A stretch of 64,000 nt of DNA, taken from contig NZ_KB902635.1 of assembly GCF_000379605.1 (NCBI RefSeq), positions 112,502-176,501 on the forward strand, read 5' to 3'. Below, piece after piece: positions 18,022 to 27,521 of this stretch. The notes under the pieces were generated by a model. It was not told the origin of the DNA. It saw only the letters and a program-made list of their open reading frames with translations, and searched no databases. Numbering within the stretch: the stretch's first letter is position 1; every line of letters starts with the position of its first letter. The position numbers and the translations under genes are program-made. The DNA comes from Rhizobium giardinii bv. giardinii H152 (lineage in GTDB: Bacteria > Pseudomonadota > Alphaproteobacteria > Rhizobiales > Rhizobiaceae).

Positions 18022-19143
18022 TCAATAGGCGCGGCTGTCCTTCGGCCAGACGGCGGCAAGCCATCGGTTCAGGGCCCAGGTCGCGGGCCTTTCGAACCGT
18101 GAAAACTGCAAGGCGGATATCAGCACGATGACGCCGAGCGCAACAATGGCTTCGAAAGCCAGCAGACCATAATTGCCGATCGCCCCCTTCGCGACGACCT
18201 TAACGAACAACTGGATGACATAGACGTGCAGCAGATAGGTGGAGAACGACCAGTCTCCGAGGCGCGCAAGCCAAGGCAGGCGCATCGTGAACAGCGGGAT
18301 CGCCCCAAGAACGAAAATCGCTGAAGGTATGCCCCAGATCATATGGCGGATTTCATCGTTATAGATGCCGCTCACGGCCAGCGCCACAAAGACCGGCGGA
18401 AGGCATAGCAGCCAAACAGGGCTGAACCATCTTTGGCTGTGGATCGCTGCGCCATAGTTCCAGATGAGAATACCCAGCACGAATTCCAGGATGATCGGCT
18501 GCGTATAGAACTCGAAAATCCTGCCGCCGTCGACCAAAGCACCTCCGGCGACGCAAGCGCAAAGCATGAGCGCCGCGACAAGCAGCGTGCGATCGCCAGA
18601 CAGCCAGATCGAAGACGCGACAACGCCATAGAAGAAGATTTCGTAGTTCAGCGTCCAGCCGATCATCAGTGCGGGCAGCGTCGTGCCTTCAATGAAATCC
18701 GGCAGAAAAAACAGCGAGAAAAACGTCCTGCTCCAGGATATGTCGGGATTGTTGACGACCGAGGGATAGACCAGACAGAGCACGCAGAAGGCAAGGGTCA
18801 TCAGCCAGTAGAGCGGCGCGATGCGGGCCGCCCGGCGCAGCACGAATTCGAGCGGGGAGAACCGGGCTGTTCGGGCTGCGATCATCGCCATGATGTAACC
18901 GCTGATGACGAAGAATATATCGACCCCGATTGCCCCGATCGCGAAGCCGTGGCCCCAGCCGAACTGTGAACTGAACGATGCGGACAGATGGTAGAAGACC
19001 ACCAGCCACGCCGCGATCGCCCGAAGATATTGAATCGAATCGACCATCCCCGCCTGCCCTGGGGCGGCGGCCGCGCGAGGAGCGCCGGCTGCGCGATGGA
19101 ACGGTACAAGACCGGCCGTCAAATCAAGTTTTTCCGAAATCAT
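18022..19143 (-). CDS. Acyltransferase 3 family membrane protein
   Basis: Polytopic inner-membrane acyltransferase of about 373 residues with some ten helices. The family signature is at the N-terminus: IQYLRAIAAWLVVFYHLSAS, containing the conserved catalytic His. The RRAARIAPLYWL motif follows. Such proteins O-acylate exopolysaccharide, LPS or Nod factors. It lies 9 bp from the convergent phhA stop, unrelated in function. Start is uncertain: TTG-like or ATG codons at 19173, 19143 and 19047 are all in frame, the last giving the shortest protein that keeps the signature intact. The exopolysaccharide locus 5 kb downstream may provide the substrate (speculative). Confidence 0.85.
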   Translation of the reverse strand: MISEKLDLTAGLVPFHRAAGAPRAAAAPGQAGMVDSIQYLRAIAAWLVVFYHLSASFSSQFGWGHGFAIGAIGVDIFFVISGYIMAMIAARTARFSPLEFVLRRAARIAPLYWLMTLAFCVLCLVYPSVVNNPDISWSRTFFSLFFLPDFIEGTTLPALMIGWTLNYEIFFYGVVASSIWLSGDRTLLVAALMLCACVAGGALVDGGRIFEFYTQPIILEFVLGILIWNYGAAIHSQRWFSPVWLLCLPPVFVALAVSGIYNDEIRHMIWGIPSAIFVLGAIPLFTMRLPWLARLGDWSFSTYLLHVYVIQLFVKVVAKGAIGNYGLLAFEAIVALGVIVLISALQFSRFERPATWALNRWLAAVWPKDSRAY

Positions 19144-19363
19144 CAAGGATACCTTTTCGTCCCGACAAAGCATGCGTTTCGCATTTCTGTTTCAAATCGA
19201 GACAGACAAGGTGAAAACTGCGTGCCCCGGCACCAGTCCAGCAAGTACCGTGCCAGAAAACGTTAACGATCTTCACCGTGGCAATTCCCATTTCCCGATG
19301 GGAGATCAGCGGTTATCGTGCGCGCCCTGGCATTTCAGCAGAACGACAAAACACGAGACGATC

Positions 19364-20320
19364 ATGGCCAACAAGACGATAGACCACGCGATCACCGCCA
19401 CGTCGCTGCAGAGCGCGGCGACCGACCCCACCCATGCGGGCATCCTCTCCTTCATGCGGCGGAAATACACCAAGAGCCTGATGGGCGTCGATGCGGTCGT
19501 CTGGGGCATTCCCTTCGATGCGGCAACGTCCAACCGGCCCGGCGCGCGCTTCGGGCCGCAGGCCATCCGCCGCGCCTCGGCCATCTTCGACAACGATCCG
19601 CAGTATCCCTTCGAGCGCGACCTGTTCGCGGACATGGCGACCATCGATTACGGCGATTGCCTGCTCGACTATGGCAACCACGCCAAGACGCCCGCCACCA
19701 TCGAACGCGAGGCGGCGAAGATCCTGAAGAGCGGCGTCTTCCTGCTGACACTTGGCGGCGACCACTTCGTGACGCTGCCGCTTCTCAGAGCCCATGCGGC
19801 TGTCCACGGTCCCCTCGCCCTTGTCCAGTTCGATGCGCATCAGGACACCTGGGCCGACGAGAAAGGCCGCATCGACCACGGCTCCTTCGTCGGCCGCGCC
19901 GCGCGCGAGGGGCTGATCGACCCGGCAAGTTCCATCCAGCTCGGAATCCGCACCCACGCGCCCGACGATTGCGGCATCCGCATTCTCTACGGCTACGACA
20001 TCGAGGAGATGAGCGCGGGCGAGATCGCCGATATCATTCTCCGTCACGTCGGCGATCGGCCCGCCTATCTCACCTTCGATATCGACTGCCTCGACCCGGC
20101 CTATGCGCCCGGCACCGGCACCCCCGTTTCGGGCGGACCGTCAAGCGCCAAGATCCTGTCGGTGATCCGCAAGCTCGGCGCGCTCGTCATCAGGGGCGCC
20201 GACGTGGTCGAGGTGGCGCCAGCCTACGACCATGCCGACATCACCGCCATTGCGGCCTCCACCATCGCGATGTATATGCTCGGCCTTCATGCCGAACAGC
20301 TGGCGGAGCGGCGTGGCTGA
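19364..20320 (+). CDS. speB: Agmatinase (arginase/ureohydrolase family)
   Basis: Binuclear manganese ureohydrolase of 318 residues. The metal-binding motifs are intact: GGDHFVTLPL, FDAHQDTW and DIDCLDPAYAPGTG. It would hydrolyse agmatine to putrescine and urea; guanidinobutyrase or related activity cannot be excluded. In Sinorhizobium a speB gene likewise lies between rpsI and argC, which supports the assignment. The frame is open from 19172, but the ATG at 19364 gives the normal family length. The upstream part is low-complexity and not family-like. Confidence 0.88.
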   Translation: MANKTIDHAITATSLQSAATDPTHAGILSFMRRKYTKSLMGVDAVVWGIPFDAATSNRPGARFGPQAIRRASAIFDNDPQYPFERDLFADMATIDYGDCLLDYGNHAKTPATIEREAAKILKSGVFLLTLGGDHFVTLPLLRAHAAVHGPLALVQFDAHQDTWADEKGRIDHGSFVGRAAREGLIDPASSIQLGIRTHAPDDCGIRILYGYDIEEMSAGEIADIILRHVGDRPAYLTFDIDCLDPAYAPGTGTPVSGGPSSAKILSVIRKLGALVIRGADVVEVAPAYDHADITAIAASTIAMYMLGLHAEQLAERRG

Positions 20321-20401
20321 CGTTGTTGTCAAACTGATTCAATTTCATGCCAAAGTGATTCCGCAACAGTGGCTAATCAATTGGCAGGACAGGATAAAAC
20401 C

Positions 20402-21334
20402 ATGAAACCGAAGATCTTCATCGATGGCGAACACGGCACCACGGGGCTGCAGATCCGCAGTCGCATGGCGGGCCGTTCGGATGTCGAACTGCTGTCCATT
20501 CCGGAAGCCGAACGCCGCAACGCCGCCATTCGCGAAGACCTTCTGAACAGCGCCGACGTCGCCATCCTCTGCCTGCCCGACGACGCCTCGAAACAGGCCG
20601 TCGCCATGCTCGAAGGCAACAACAAGGTGCGGATCATCGACACTTCGACGGCGCACCGCATCGCGCCGGACTGGGCCTATGGCTTCGCCGAGATGGACCA
20701 GGGCCAGGCCGGCAGGATCCGCGACGCCCGGCTTGTTGCCAATCCGGGCTGCTACCCGACCGGCGCCATCGGCGTGATCCGGCCGCTGCGGCAGGCGGGC
20801 ATCCTGCCGGAAAACTATCCGGTGACGGTCAATGCGGTCTCCGGCTATACCGGCGGCGGCAAGCAGATGATCGCGCAGATGGAAGACCCGACCAATCCGG
20901 ATCACATCACCTCGCCGAACTTCCTTTACGGCCTGACGCTCAAGCATAAGCACGTGCCGGAAATGAAGACCCATGGCCTGCTCGACCGCGCACCGATCTT
21001 CTCCCCGTCGGTCGGCCGCTTCCCGCAGGGCATGATCGTTCAGGTGCCTTTGTTCATCGACCAGCTTGCCGACGGCGCGACGCTTGAAAGCATTCACGCG
21101 GCCCTCGTTGCCCACTATGCCGGGCAGTCTATCGTCGAGGTCGTGCCCCTGGAAGAGAGCGCGAAACTGGCCCGCGTCGACGCCGTCGAGCTCGCCGGCA
21201 AGGGCACGATGAAGCTCTACGTGTTCGGATCGAGCGGCGGCGAGCAGGTCAATCTCGTCGCCCTCCTCGACAATCTCGGCAAGGGTGCGTCGGGGGCGGC
21301 CGTGCAGAACATGGACCTGATGCTGTCGGCCTGA
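20402..21334 (+). CDS. argC: N-acetyl-gamma-glutamyl-phosphate reductase (short type)
   Basis: NADPH-dependent enzyme of arginine biosynthesis, 310 residues, the short type 2 form found in alphaproteobacteria. The active-site Cys117 is in NPGCYPTG. The N-terminal Rossmann segment is [15 protein letters not shown], where the glycine-rich turn is shortened as usual for this subtype. It converts N-acetylglutamyl-phosphate to the semialdehyde in the cytoplasm. ATG at 20402 is chosen over an in-frame start eleven codons earlier. It lies 81 bp after speB on the same strand and is followed by a clear terminator. Confidence 0.95.
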   Translation: MKPKIFIDGEHGTTGLQIRSRMAGRSDVELLSIPEAERRNAAIREDLLNSADVAILCLPDDASKQAVAMLEGNNKVRIIDTSTAHRIAPDWAYGFAEMDQGQAGRIRDARLVANPGCYPTGAIGVIRPLRQAGILPENYPVTVNAVSGYTGGGKQMIAQMEDPTNPDHITSPNFLYGLTLKHKHVPEMKTHGLLDRAPIFSPSVGRFPQGMIVQVPLFIDQLADGATLESIHAALVAHYAGQSIVEVVPLEESAKLARVDAVELAGKGTMKLYVFGSSGGEQVNLVALLDNLGKGASGAAVQNMDLMLSA

Positions 21335-21348
21335 ACCGGCTGGCTGCG

Positions 21349-21374
21349 GCGCAGGCTCTCGCCTGCGCTTCTTC
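21349..21374 (+). terminator. Terminator downstream of argC
   Basis: Perfect 8-bp stem GCGCAGGC / GCCTGCGC with a TCTC loop, 15 bp after the argC stop and followed by TTCTTC. A typical intrinsic terminator with a modest T tract. Confidence 0.7.
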
Positions 21375-21431
21375 ACCGTGCTGATCGGCGCATCCGCCGT
21401 GCCGGGCATGCCCGCACTCGACGCGCTCTGA

Positions 21432-22535
21432 TCAGTCCCGCACTTCGATCGCCAGCGGCCGCGGATATTCCCCGACGAAGGCGCGCCAGTGGGCAATGGA
21501 AAAACCGAGCACGATCAGCGCCCCGCCCTGATGCGCAACGCCCCAGCCGACCGGCACCTGCAGGATCAGCGTGGTGATGCCGATGATCGCCTGGATCGTC
21601 ACCAGCCCGAACAGCAGCACCGAACGCCGCGCATGCGTCGTGTCCGGCGCGCTGCGCAGCGAGGCGATCATGTGCATCAGCACGAAGGCGAACAGCACAT
21701 AGGCGCCGATACGGTGGACGAACTGCACCGTCTTCGGGTTCTCGAACAGATTGAGCCAGGCCGGCTGCTGGACGAACAGGTCACCCGGCACGAGCGAGCC
21801 ATCCATCAGCGGCCAGGTATTGTAGCTCAGGCCCGCATCGAGCCCGGCGACCAGCGCACCGAGATAGATCTGGAACAGCGCCATCCAGGCGATGATGGCA
21901 GCCATCTTCCTCGAGCTTTTCGTCGGCGCCGGATCGTCCGAATGCGGCGCAAGTCCGCGGCCGATCCAGAGGCAGGAGATGAAGATCAGGCAGGCGATGA
22001 CGAGATGGGTTGCAAGCCGGTACTGGCTGACCTCGGTGCGGTCGGCAAGACCGGAGGACACCATCCACCAGCCGATGAAACCCTGAAGGCCACCCAGAGC
22101 CAGAATGCCGATCAGCGGCAGTTTCAAACGCGGCTCGATCTGACCCCTGATCCAGAAGAAGGCGAGCGGCAGGGCGAAGATCAGGCCGATCGAGCGTGCC
22201 AGCAGCCGATGCGCCCATTCCCACCAGAAGATCGTCTTGAAGCCTTCGACCGTCATATCGCTGTTGAGTTGCGCATATTGCGGGATCTGCTGGTAGAGCG
22301 CGAACTCTTCCTGCCATTCGGCGTCGGAAAGCGGCGGAATCACCCCGTGGATCGGCTTCCACTGCGTAATCGAAAGGCCGGATTCGGTCAGCCGCGTCGC
22401 GCCGCCGACGAGCACCAGCGCAAACAGCGCCAGCACGACCACGCCGAGCCAGATCCTGATCTGGGCGCGATTGCGGCTGACTGAGTCGATTTCGCTCCGA
22501 AGGCGTTGTTGCGTTGCCAAATCCGTGCTCGCCAT
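21432..22535 (-). CDS. ctaA: Heme A synthase (COX15/CtaA)
   Basis: Inner-membrane enzyme of 367 residues that oxidises the C8 methyl of heme O to the formyl group of heme A for aa3-type cytochrome oxidases. Eight hydrophobic helices are evident. The conserved TRLTESGLSITQWKPI motif follows the first helix, and WWEWAHRLLARSIG and FVHRIGAYVL carry heme-ligand histidines. This is the type without the Bacillus cysteine pair. I chose the ATG at 22535, preceded by GGAG at suitable distance; the open frame extends further but that part is unlike the family. Convergent with argC. Confidence 0.95.
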   Translation of the reverse strand: MASTDLATQQRLRSEIDSVSRNRAQIRIWLGVVVLALFALVLVGGATRLTESGLSITQWKPIHGVIPPLSDAEWQEEFALYQQIPQYAQLNSDMTVEGFKTIFWWEWAHRLLARSIGLIFALPLAFFWIRGQIEPRLKLPLIGILALGGLQGFIGWWMVSSGLADRTEVSQYRLATHLVIACLIFISCLWIGRGLAPHSDDPAPTKSSRKMAAIIAWMALFQIYLGALVAGLDAGLSYNTWPLMDGSLVPGDLFVQQPAWLNLFENPKTVQFVHRIGAYVLFAFVLMHMIASLRSAPDTTHARRSVLLFGLVTIQAIIGITTLILQVPVGWGVAHQGGALIVLGFSIAHWRAFVGEYPRPLAIEVRD

Positions 22536-22718
22536 CGGGAACTCCAGTGTTAAACGGCATGGCCTTGCCTGCGGAGAGGCGGTTTGTCTTAAAGGCCCGT
22601 GCATCAAAGGCGTTGATTTGCACGAGAGCAGCATGCAAAACAAGACTTATCCCTTTGCGGCATGCCGTCGCGGCCCGATGCCGATACACGGCAAAACCTG
22701 CCAACCGGAAAGACGTCA

Positions 22719-22931
22719 ATGCCTGTACGCCTCAGAAAACTGATCGGCACGATCATCATTATCATTCTCGTCGTCATCTATGCGCTGGCAGCAACCACCT
22801 TTGCCTCGCTGCTGCTCGGCACTGCCCCCTGGTGGGTGCACCTTGCCTATTTCTTCTTCACCGGCCTGTTGTGGGTGCTGCCTGCCATGCTGGTCATCAA
22901 GTGGATGGAGAAGCCTGCCAAGCCGCGCTGA
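22719..22931 (+). CDS. DUF2842 small membrane protein
   Basis: Small protein of 70 residues with two predicted membrane helices (LIGTIIIIILVVIYALAAT and VHLAYFFFTGLLWVLPAML) separated by a short PWW-containing loop, ending in a basic tail. This is the DUF2842 family of alphaproteobacteria, typically found beside ctaA as it is here. A link to cytochrome oxidase assembly is suggested by that neighbourhood only. GGAAAG precedes the ATG. Confidence 0.8.
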   Translation: MPVRLRKLIGTIIIIILVVIYALAATTFASLLLGTAPWWVHLAYFFFTGLLWVLPAMLVIKWMEKPAKPR

Positions 22932-22945
22932 GCCGGGGAGACCGC

Positions 22946-23689
22946 ATGAAAATCGCCGTAATCGCCGATATCCATGGCAATGATCTCGCGCTCGAGGCCG
23001 TGCTCGCCGACATTGCGGCTCAGGGTATCGACGATGTGGTCAATCTCGGCGATCACTTCAGCGGCCCGCTCAATGCGGCGCGCACGGCCGATATCCTGAT
23101 CGCGCGCAATTTCCCGTCGATCCGCGGCAATCACGATCGCTGGCTGGTTTCCAAGGCGCCGGCGGACATGGGTCTCTCGGACCGATCGGCCCATAGCGAA
23201 TTGCAGCCGCACCATCTCGACTGGCTGCGCACCCTGCCGCCGACGCTCGTTCACCGGCAGGAGATATTCCTCTGCCACGGCACGCCGCAGGACGATCTCA
23301 CCTACTGGCTGGAAGATCTGACGACCGAGGGCGTCGTGCATATGTCAAGCCGCCAGCGGATCGAAGGTTTCGCCGCCGGCATCGACTTTCCCGTCATCCT
23401 CTGTGGCCACACCCACATTCCGCGCGCTGTCCGGCTTGCCGACGGCCGGCTGATCGTCAATCCCGGCAGCGTCGGCTGCCCCGGCTATGACGACGACGAG
23501 CCGGTGTTCCACAAGGTGGAGACCGGCTCACCGGATGCCGCCTACGCCATCATTTCCAAGATGCAACAGCGCTGGGACGTCACCTTCCGGCGCATACCCT
23601 ATGATCACATGATCATATCGCACCTTGCGCGTCAGCGCGGTCGCGAGGATTGGGCCAGTGCGCTCGCCAGCGGCTGGCTCGACGGCTAA
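22946..23689 (+). CDS. Calcineurin-like metallophosphoesterase (YfcE/MJ0936 type)
   Basis: Metallophosphoesterase of 247 residues. The dimetal-site motifs are in order: DIHGN at residues 8-12, NLGDHFSG (GD), IRGNHDRW (GNHD), the histidine in CHGTPQDD, and GHTHIPR. The protein would cleave phosphodiesters or phosphomonoesters in the cytoplasm. It starts 15 bp after the DUF2842 gene with GGGGAG upstream, so the two form a small operon. The substrate is unknown. Confidence 0.88.
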   Translation: MKIAVIADIHGNDLALEAVLADIAAQGIDDVVNLGDHFSGPLNAARTADILIARNFPSIRGNHDRWLVSKAPADMGLSDRSAHSELQPHHLDWLRTLPPTLVHRQEIFLCHGTPQDDLTYWLEDLTTEGVVHMSSRQRIEGFAAGIDFPVILCGHTHIPRAVRLADGRLIVNPGSVGCPGYDDDEPVFHKVETGSPDAAYAIISKMQQRWDVTFRRIPYDHMIISHLARQRGREDWASALASGWLDG

Positions 23690-23894
23690 AGCGCGCCCTC
23701 CGGCGCCTCCATCTCGGCGCCGGTAATCGCCGCAATGTTGCGGGTGATCCCGTGCCCCGGGCCGCTTTAGCCATTCGGTAACCGCATTTGAGAAAATCCC
23801 CGCCAGATCCGGCTCGGCGCGTCCAATTTAAATGAAAATAACGGCATGGTTGCGTAAGAAGGGCGTCATCCATTTTCGGGAACAGCAAGCGATC

Positions 23895-25163
23895 ATGACG
23901 GACGTGGACTTCAACATGATGCCCGTTAACGAGGCTCGCAGCCGCGTCTGGCATGCCCGTCGCGAAGCCGTCCGGGATGTTGTCCTCACGCGCGACCTCA
24001 GGCTGTCGGTTCACGTCAGCATGCAGGCGCTTGAAGCCGATTGGCGAGCACTTGAGGCATCACCTGCCACCTCTTTGCATCAGAGCTTCGACTGGTGCGC
24101 GGCATGGGCAACTACCCATGCCAGTCAACTGCTGCTGGTGCGCGGCACCATCGATCGCAAGACCGTCTTCATCCTGCCGCTCGAACTGGTCCGCGGCCGG
24201 TTCTTCCGTACGGCCCGCTTCATCGGCTCGCCGCACAGCAACATCAATACCGGCCTCTTTGCTGCCGATTTCGATCCACTCACCCGCGAACAGCTTGCCA
24301 GCACATTGATTGCGGAGCTCACGACGAAACTGTCGCGCGTCGCCGATATCGTCACGCTGGAAAAGCTGCCGTTCGATTGGCGCGGCGTCTCGCATCCGCT
24401 CGCCTCGCTTCCGGCCGTGCGCAACCAGAATTCCTCGTTCCAGCTACCGCTTCTGGATAGTTTTGAAGCGACGCTCGCCCAGCTCAATGCCAAGCGGCGG
24501 CGCAAGAAATTTCGGGTTTCGGAAAAGCGGCTCGAAGCCCTCGGCGGTTACGAACACGTTGTAGCCACAACGCTAGACGAGCGGCGGCAGATGCTGGATC
24601 TGTTCTTCGAGCAGAAAGCCATCCGCTTCAAGGCGCTCGGTCTGCCGAATGTGTTTCAGGACTGCGAGACGCTGGCTTTCTTCCACGCACTCGCGGCTGT
24701 CGGACCAACCGGCGACGGGCAGCCCCTCGAACTGCACGCCATCCGGCTGCGCGGCAAGCACGAGGGCCGCATCGTCGCGGTCGCCGGCCTGTCGCGCAAG
24801 GGCGATCACGTCATCTGCCAATTCGGTTCGATCGACGACGATATTGCCGCCGACGCCAGCCCGGGCGAACTGCTGTTCTATCTGATGATCCGCAAGTTCA
24901 ACGCCGAAGGGGTCTCGCTTTTCGATTTCGGCATCGGCGACCAGGCCTATAAGCGCTCCTGGTGCACGGTCGAAACTGTGCAGCGCGACATCGTCTTGCC
25001 ACTGACCCTCAATGGACGTCTGGCTGCATGGGTCCATCAACTGGCCGTGCGGCTCAAGGCCGAGATCAAGAAGAACAAGCGGGCCTACGCTTTCCTTCAG
25101 CGCCTGCGCCAACGCCGACAAGCAACGGGCGGCGCGTTGACCGGCGCCGTCGATGACGACTGA
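23895..25163 (+). CDS. GNAT/CelD-like acyltransferase of polysaccharide locus
   Basis: Protein of about 422 residues with the BioF2-like / FemAB-related GNAT domain often annotated as cellulose biosynthesis protein CelD. The C-terminal half has the typical strand GEGxxLFDFGIGD-like segment (SLFDFGIGDQAYKRSW). It is the first gene of the exopolysaccharide cluster in the order seen at the rhizobial unipolar polysaccharide locus. There a GNAT protein would acetylate the polymer or a precursor (inference). The open frame begins at 23832; the ATG at 23895 is an equally plausible start. Convergent with the chain-length gene, 11 bp away. Confidence 0.75.
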   Translation: MTDVDFNMMPVNEARSRVWHARREAVRDVVLTRDLRLSVHVSMQALEADWRALEASPATSLHQSFDWCAAWATTHASQLLLVRGTIDRKTVFILPLELVRGRFFRTARFIGSPHSNINTGLFAADFDPLTREQLASTLIAELTTKLSRVADIVTLEKLPFDWRGVSHPLASLPAVRNQNSSFQLPLLDSFEATLAQLNAKRRRKKFRVSEKRLEALGGYEHVVATTLDERRQMLDLFFEQKAIRFKALGLPNVFQDCETLAFFHALAAVGPTGDGQPLELHAIRLRGKHEGRIVAVAGLSRKGDHVICQFGSIDDDIAADASPGELLFYLMIRKFNAEGVSLFDFGIGDQAYKRSWCTVETVQRDIVLPLTLNGRLAAWVHQLAVRLKAEIKKNKRAYAFLQRLRQRRQATGGALTGAVDDD

Positions 25164-25174
25164 AGCAGCGGCGC

Positions 25175-27313
25175 TCAGGCGGCGCGGCGGCCAGGTTTCC
25201 CCGACTGCGGGTGGCCGGTTCCCGTCATCAGCACGATCTCGCCGAAACCTTCCGCACCGAAACCGGTGATCAGGTCGATAATGTCCTCACTGGCGACGGC
25301 CGGCGCCGAGATGATGATGTTCGTATCCCTGGACCGCGCCACCTTGCGGACGGCGCGGACGTCGGCCGGGCCGCACTCCACAAGGACCGTGTCATAGGCA
25401 TTCGACAGAGCGTCGATGATCATCTGCAGCCGTTCGATGCCGCGCATTGCAAGAACCGGGTCCGCATCGCCCTGCGGGATGACATGCGCGTCAGACAGGC
25501 GATCTGCATGGATCGTCTCGGTGAACGGCACCTCGCCCGCCAGAAGATTGGTAATGCCCGGGAGATCGGCCGCTTGCGCCATCAGGCCGGTCGGGCAGGC
25601 CGTGCCGGTCAGATCGATCAGCACGATCTTGCGCCCCTCCTCCGCGACCAGCCGGGCGAGCATGACAGCATTGGTCGAACCTGCATCGCCCCCCGGTGAT
25701 ACCGAGATGGCAACGCGAATATCCTCGTTGCAGAGGTGGGCGGCGACCGATTCGATCGAGAAATCGTCGTCGCTATCGTCCGCTGCCTCCGCCGCTTCCT
25801 CCTCCGCGAGGATCGGTGTGCCGCCGGTCGCGGCAGGTATCCCGCTCGCCGGCGCTGCCCGGGCCTGGCGCCTGCCGTCGACAACCGGCTCGCCATTTTC
25901 TCCGATCGGCCGCAAGGCGCGGCCGCTGAACAGTTCTAAGAGCATGATGACCACGCAACTGACGAGCAAACTGGCGAAACCCGCAACGATCGTGATCGGC
26001 AGAACCTTCGGGAAATGCCGCTCCGTCGGCTCGACCGCCTGGGAAATGATGCGCGCGTCGGCGGGTGCCGCATTCTCGCCGCTGCGCGAGATCGCCTCGC
26101 GGTAGCGCGCGAGGTAGGTCTCGAGCAACTGCCGCTGCGCTGTCGCTTCGCGCTCCAGCGCCCGCAGGCCGACCTCGTCCTCGCCTGCCTTGGCCGACGT
26201 CGCCTTCAGCGTATTGAGCTGGGCCACAAGCTGGCGCTCGCGCAACCGCGATTCGTTCGCCTCGTTTTCGAGGCTGCCCAGGATCTTCTTCGTCTCGCTG
26301 AGTATCTGACCACGGATGCCCTGAAGCTGCGACTTCAGCCCCTTCAGACGCGGATGTCCGTCAAGCAGGGTCGTGGAAAGATCAGCAATCTGGCCCTGGA
26401 CATTGGATTCCGTTTCCTTGAGGCGCTGGATCATCGGCGAGGCGACGACGTCATTGAGCGTATCGACGGCGCGGCCGCTCGCAAGCGCTGCGCGCACGTT
26501 TTCGGCGCGCGCCTCGGCATTGGCGCGTTCGCCGCGCACGCGCGCAAGCTCGGTGGAAATATCGTTCAGCTGCTTGGTCGCAAACGTGCCACCGGCTTCG
26601 CCGGTGAGCAGCAGGTCGGACGAGGCCCGGTAGTCGGCAACCCTGGCCTCGGCATCGCGAACCTTTTCGCGCAGATTGGCGATCTCGGGCTCCAGCCAGC
26701 GGCTGGCCTCCGTGTTGGAATCGAGCTTTGCACCGCTCTGCAACGACAGGAAGACCTTGGCCATCGCATTCGGGATGGCGGCCGCCAGGCGCGGATCCTT
26801 TGAGGTGAACTGGATCGCGATCACCCGCGATTTTTCGACCTGGTAGACCTGCAGCTTCTCCTGAAACTCCTTCAGCACCCGCTCTTCCGGCGGCAGGTCG
26901 AGCGGGTTCTTCTTGATGCCGAGCATCACCAGAATATCGGAAGCAGCCGACGGGTTCGCCGTCGGGTCGAATTCCGGCAGCTCGTACAGCTTCATTTCGC
27001 GGGCGACCTGCTTGATCAGATCGATCGAACGCAGCACCTGTACCTGGCTGGAAATGCCGGATTCATCGAACAGGCTGTCGGTTGTCTGGGGCGGCCCCTG
27101 GTTGTTGGCGCCACTGAATTCCGGCTGGCGTGATTCGATCAGCAGCCGCGCCTCGCTCTGATAGTCGGGAGACATCAGGCTCGTGCCGGTGAATGCAAGT
27201 CCGGCAAAGACAACGGTCGCCGCGAGCACCCTGCCCCGGCGCCGCCAGATGGCACGGAACAGCCCACCGAGATCGATGTCCACATCCTGATGTCCGCCGT
27301 TGACGCCCGACAT
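25175..27313 (-). CDS. Polysaccharide co-polymerase (GumC/Wzc-like) with degenerate ATPase domain
   Basis: Inner-membrane protein of 712 residues. An N-terminal Wzz domain spans about 10-190, with transmembrane helices near 29-47 and 437-460 and a long periplasmic coiled coil between them. The C-terminal cytoplasmic domain (about 530-700) has the fold of a BY-kinase, but its nucleotide site is eroded. The P-loop position reads SPGGDAGSTNAV (539-550) without the invariant Lys. The Walker A' strand is IVLIDLTGT with one Asp lost, and the Walker B equivalent is VLVECGP with Glu for Asp. There is no Tyr-rich tail. It probably controls polymer length and export without kinase activity. It is the only gene of the cluster on the minus strand. 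Confidence 0.85.
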   Translation of the reverse strand: MSGVNGGHQDVDIDLGGLFRAIWRRRGRVLAATVVFAGLAFTGTSLMSPDYQSEARLLIESRQPEFSGANNQGPPQTTDSLFDESGISSQVQVLRSIDLIKQVAREMKLYELPEFDPTANPSAASDILVMLGIKKNPLDLPPEERVLKEFQEKLQVYQVEKSRVIAIQFTSKDPRLAAAIPNAMAKVFLSLQSGAKLDSNTEASRWLEPEIANLREKVRDAEARVADYRASSDLLLTGEAGGTFATKQLNDISTELARVRGERANAEARAENVRAALASGRAVDTLNDVVASPMIQRLKETESNVQGQIADLSTTLLDGHPRLKGLKSQLQGIRGQILSETKKILGSLENEANESRLRERQLVAQLNTLKATSAKAGEDEVGLRALEREATAQRQLLETYLARYREAISRSGENAAPADARIISQAVEPTERHFPKVLPITIVAGFASLLVSCVVIMLLELFSGRALRPIGENGEPVVDGRRQARAAPASGIPAATGGTPILAEEEAAEAADDSDDDFSIESVAAHLCNEDIRVAISVSPGGDAGSTNAVMLARLVAEEGRKIVLIDLTGTACPTGLMAQAADLPGITNLLAGEVPFTETIHADRLSDAHVIPQGDADPVLAMRGIERLQMIIDALSNAYDTVLVECGPADVRAVRKVARSRDTNIIISAPAVASEDIIDLITGFGAEGFGEIVLMTGTGHPQSGKPGRRAA

Positions 27314-27521
27314 GCGCTTTTACCCCGAACCTGCACAACTCGGCGCAACGTAAACAAACATGGTAACGCAACGGTTAATGGCAGCTCTCGGCCGAACAAC
27401 CGCTGAATGCAGGGGGAACGCGCCGTAACGACGAAAAAGTGCCGCGCCTTTACCGGCTATTAACCCTAACGGATTGATAACATCGACCCATGACAAGGTT
27501 TCCGGAGCGCGAGAGCCCCCA

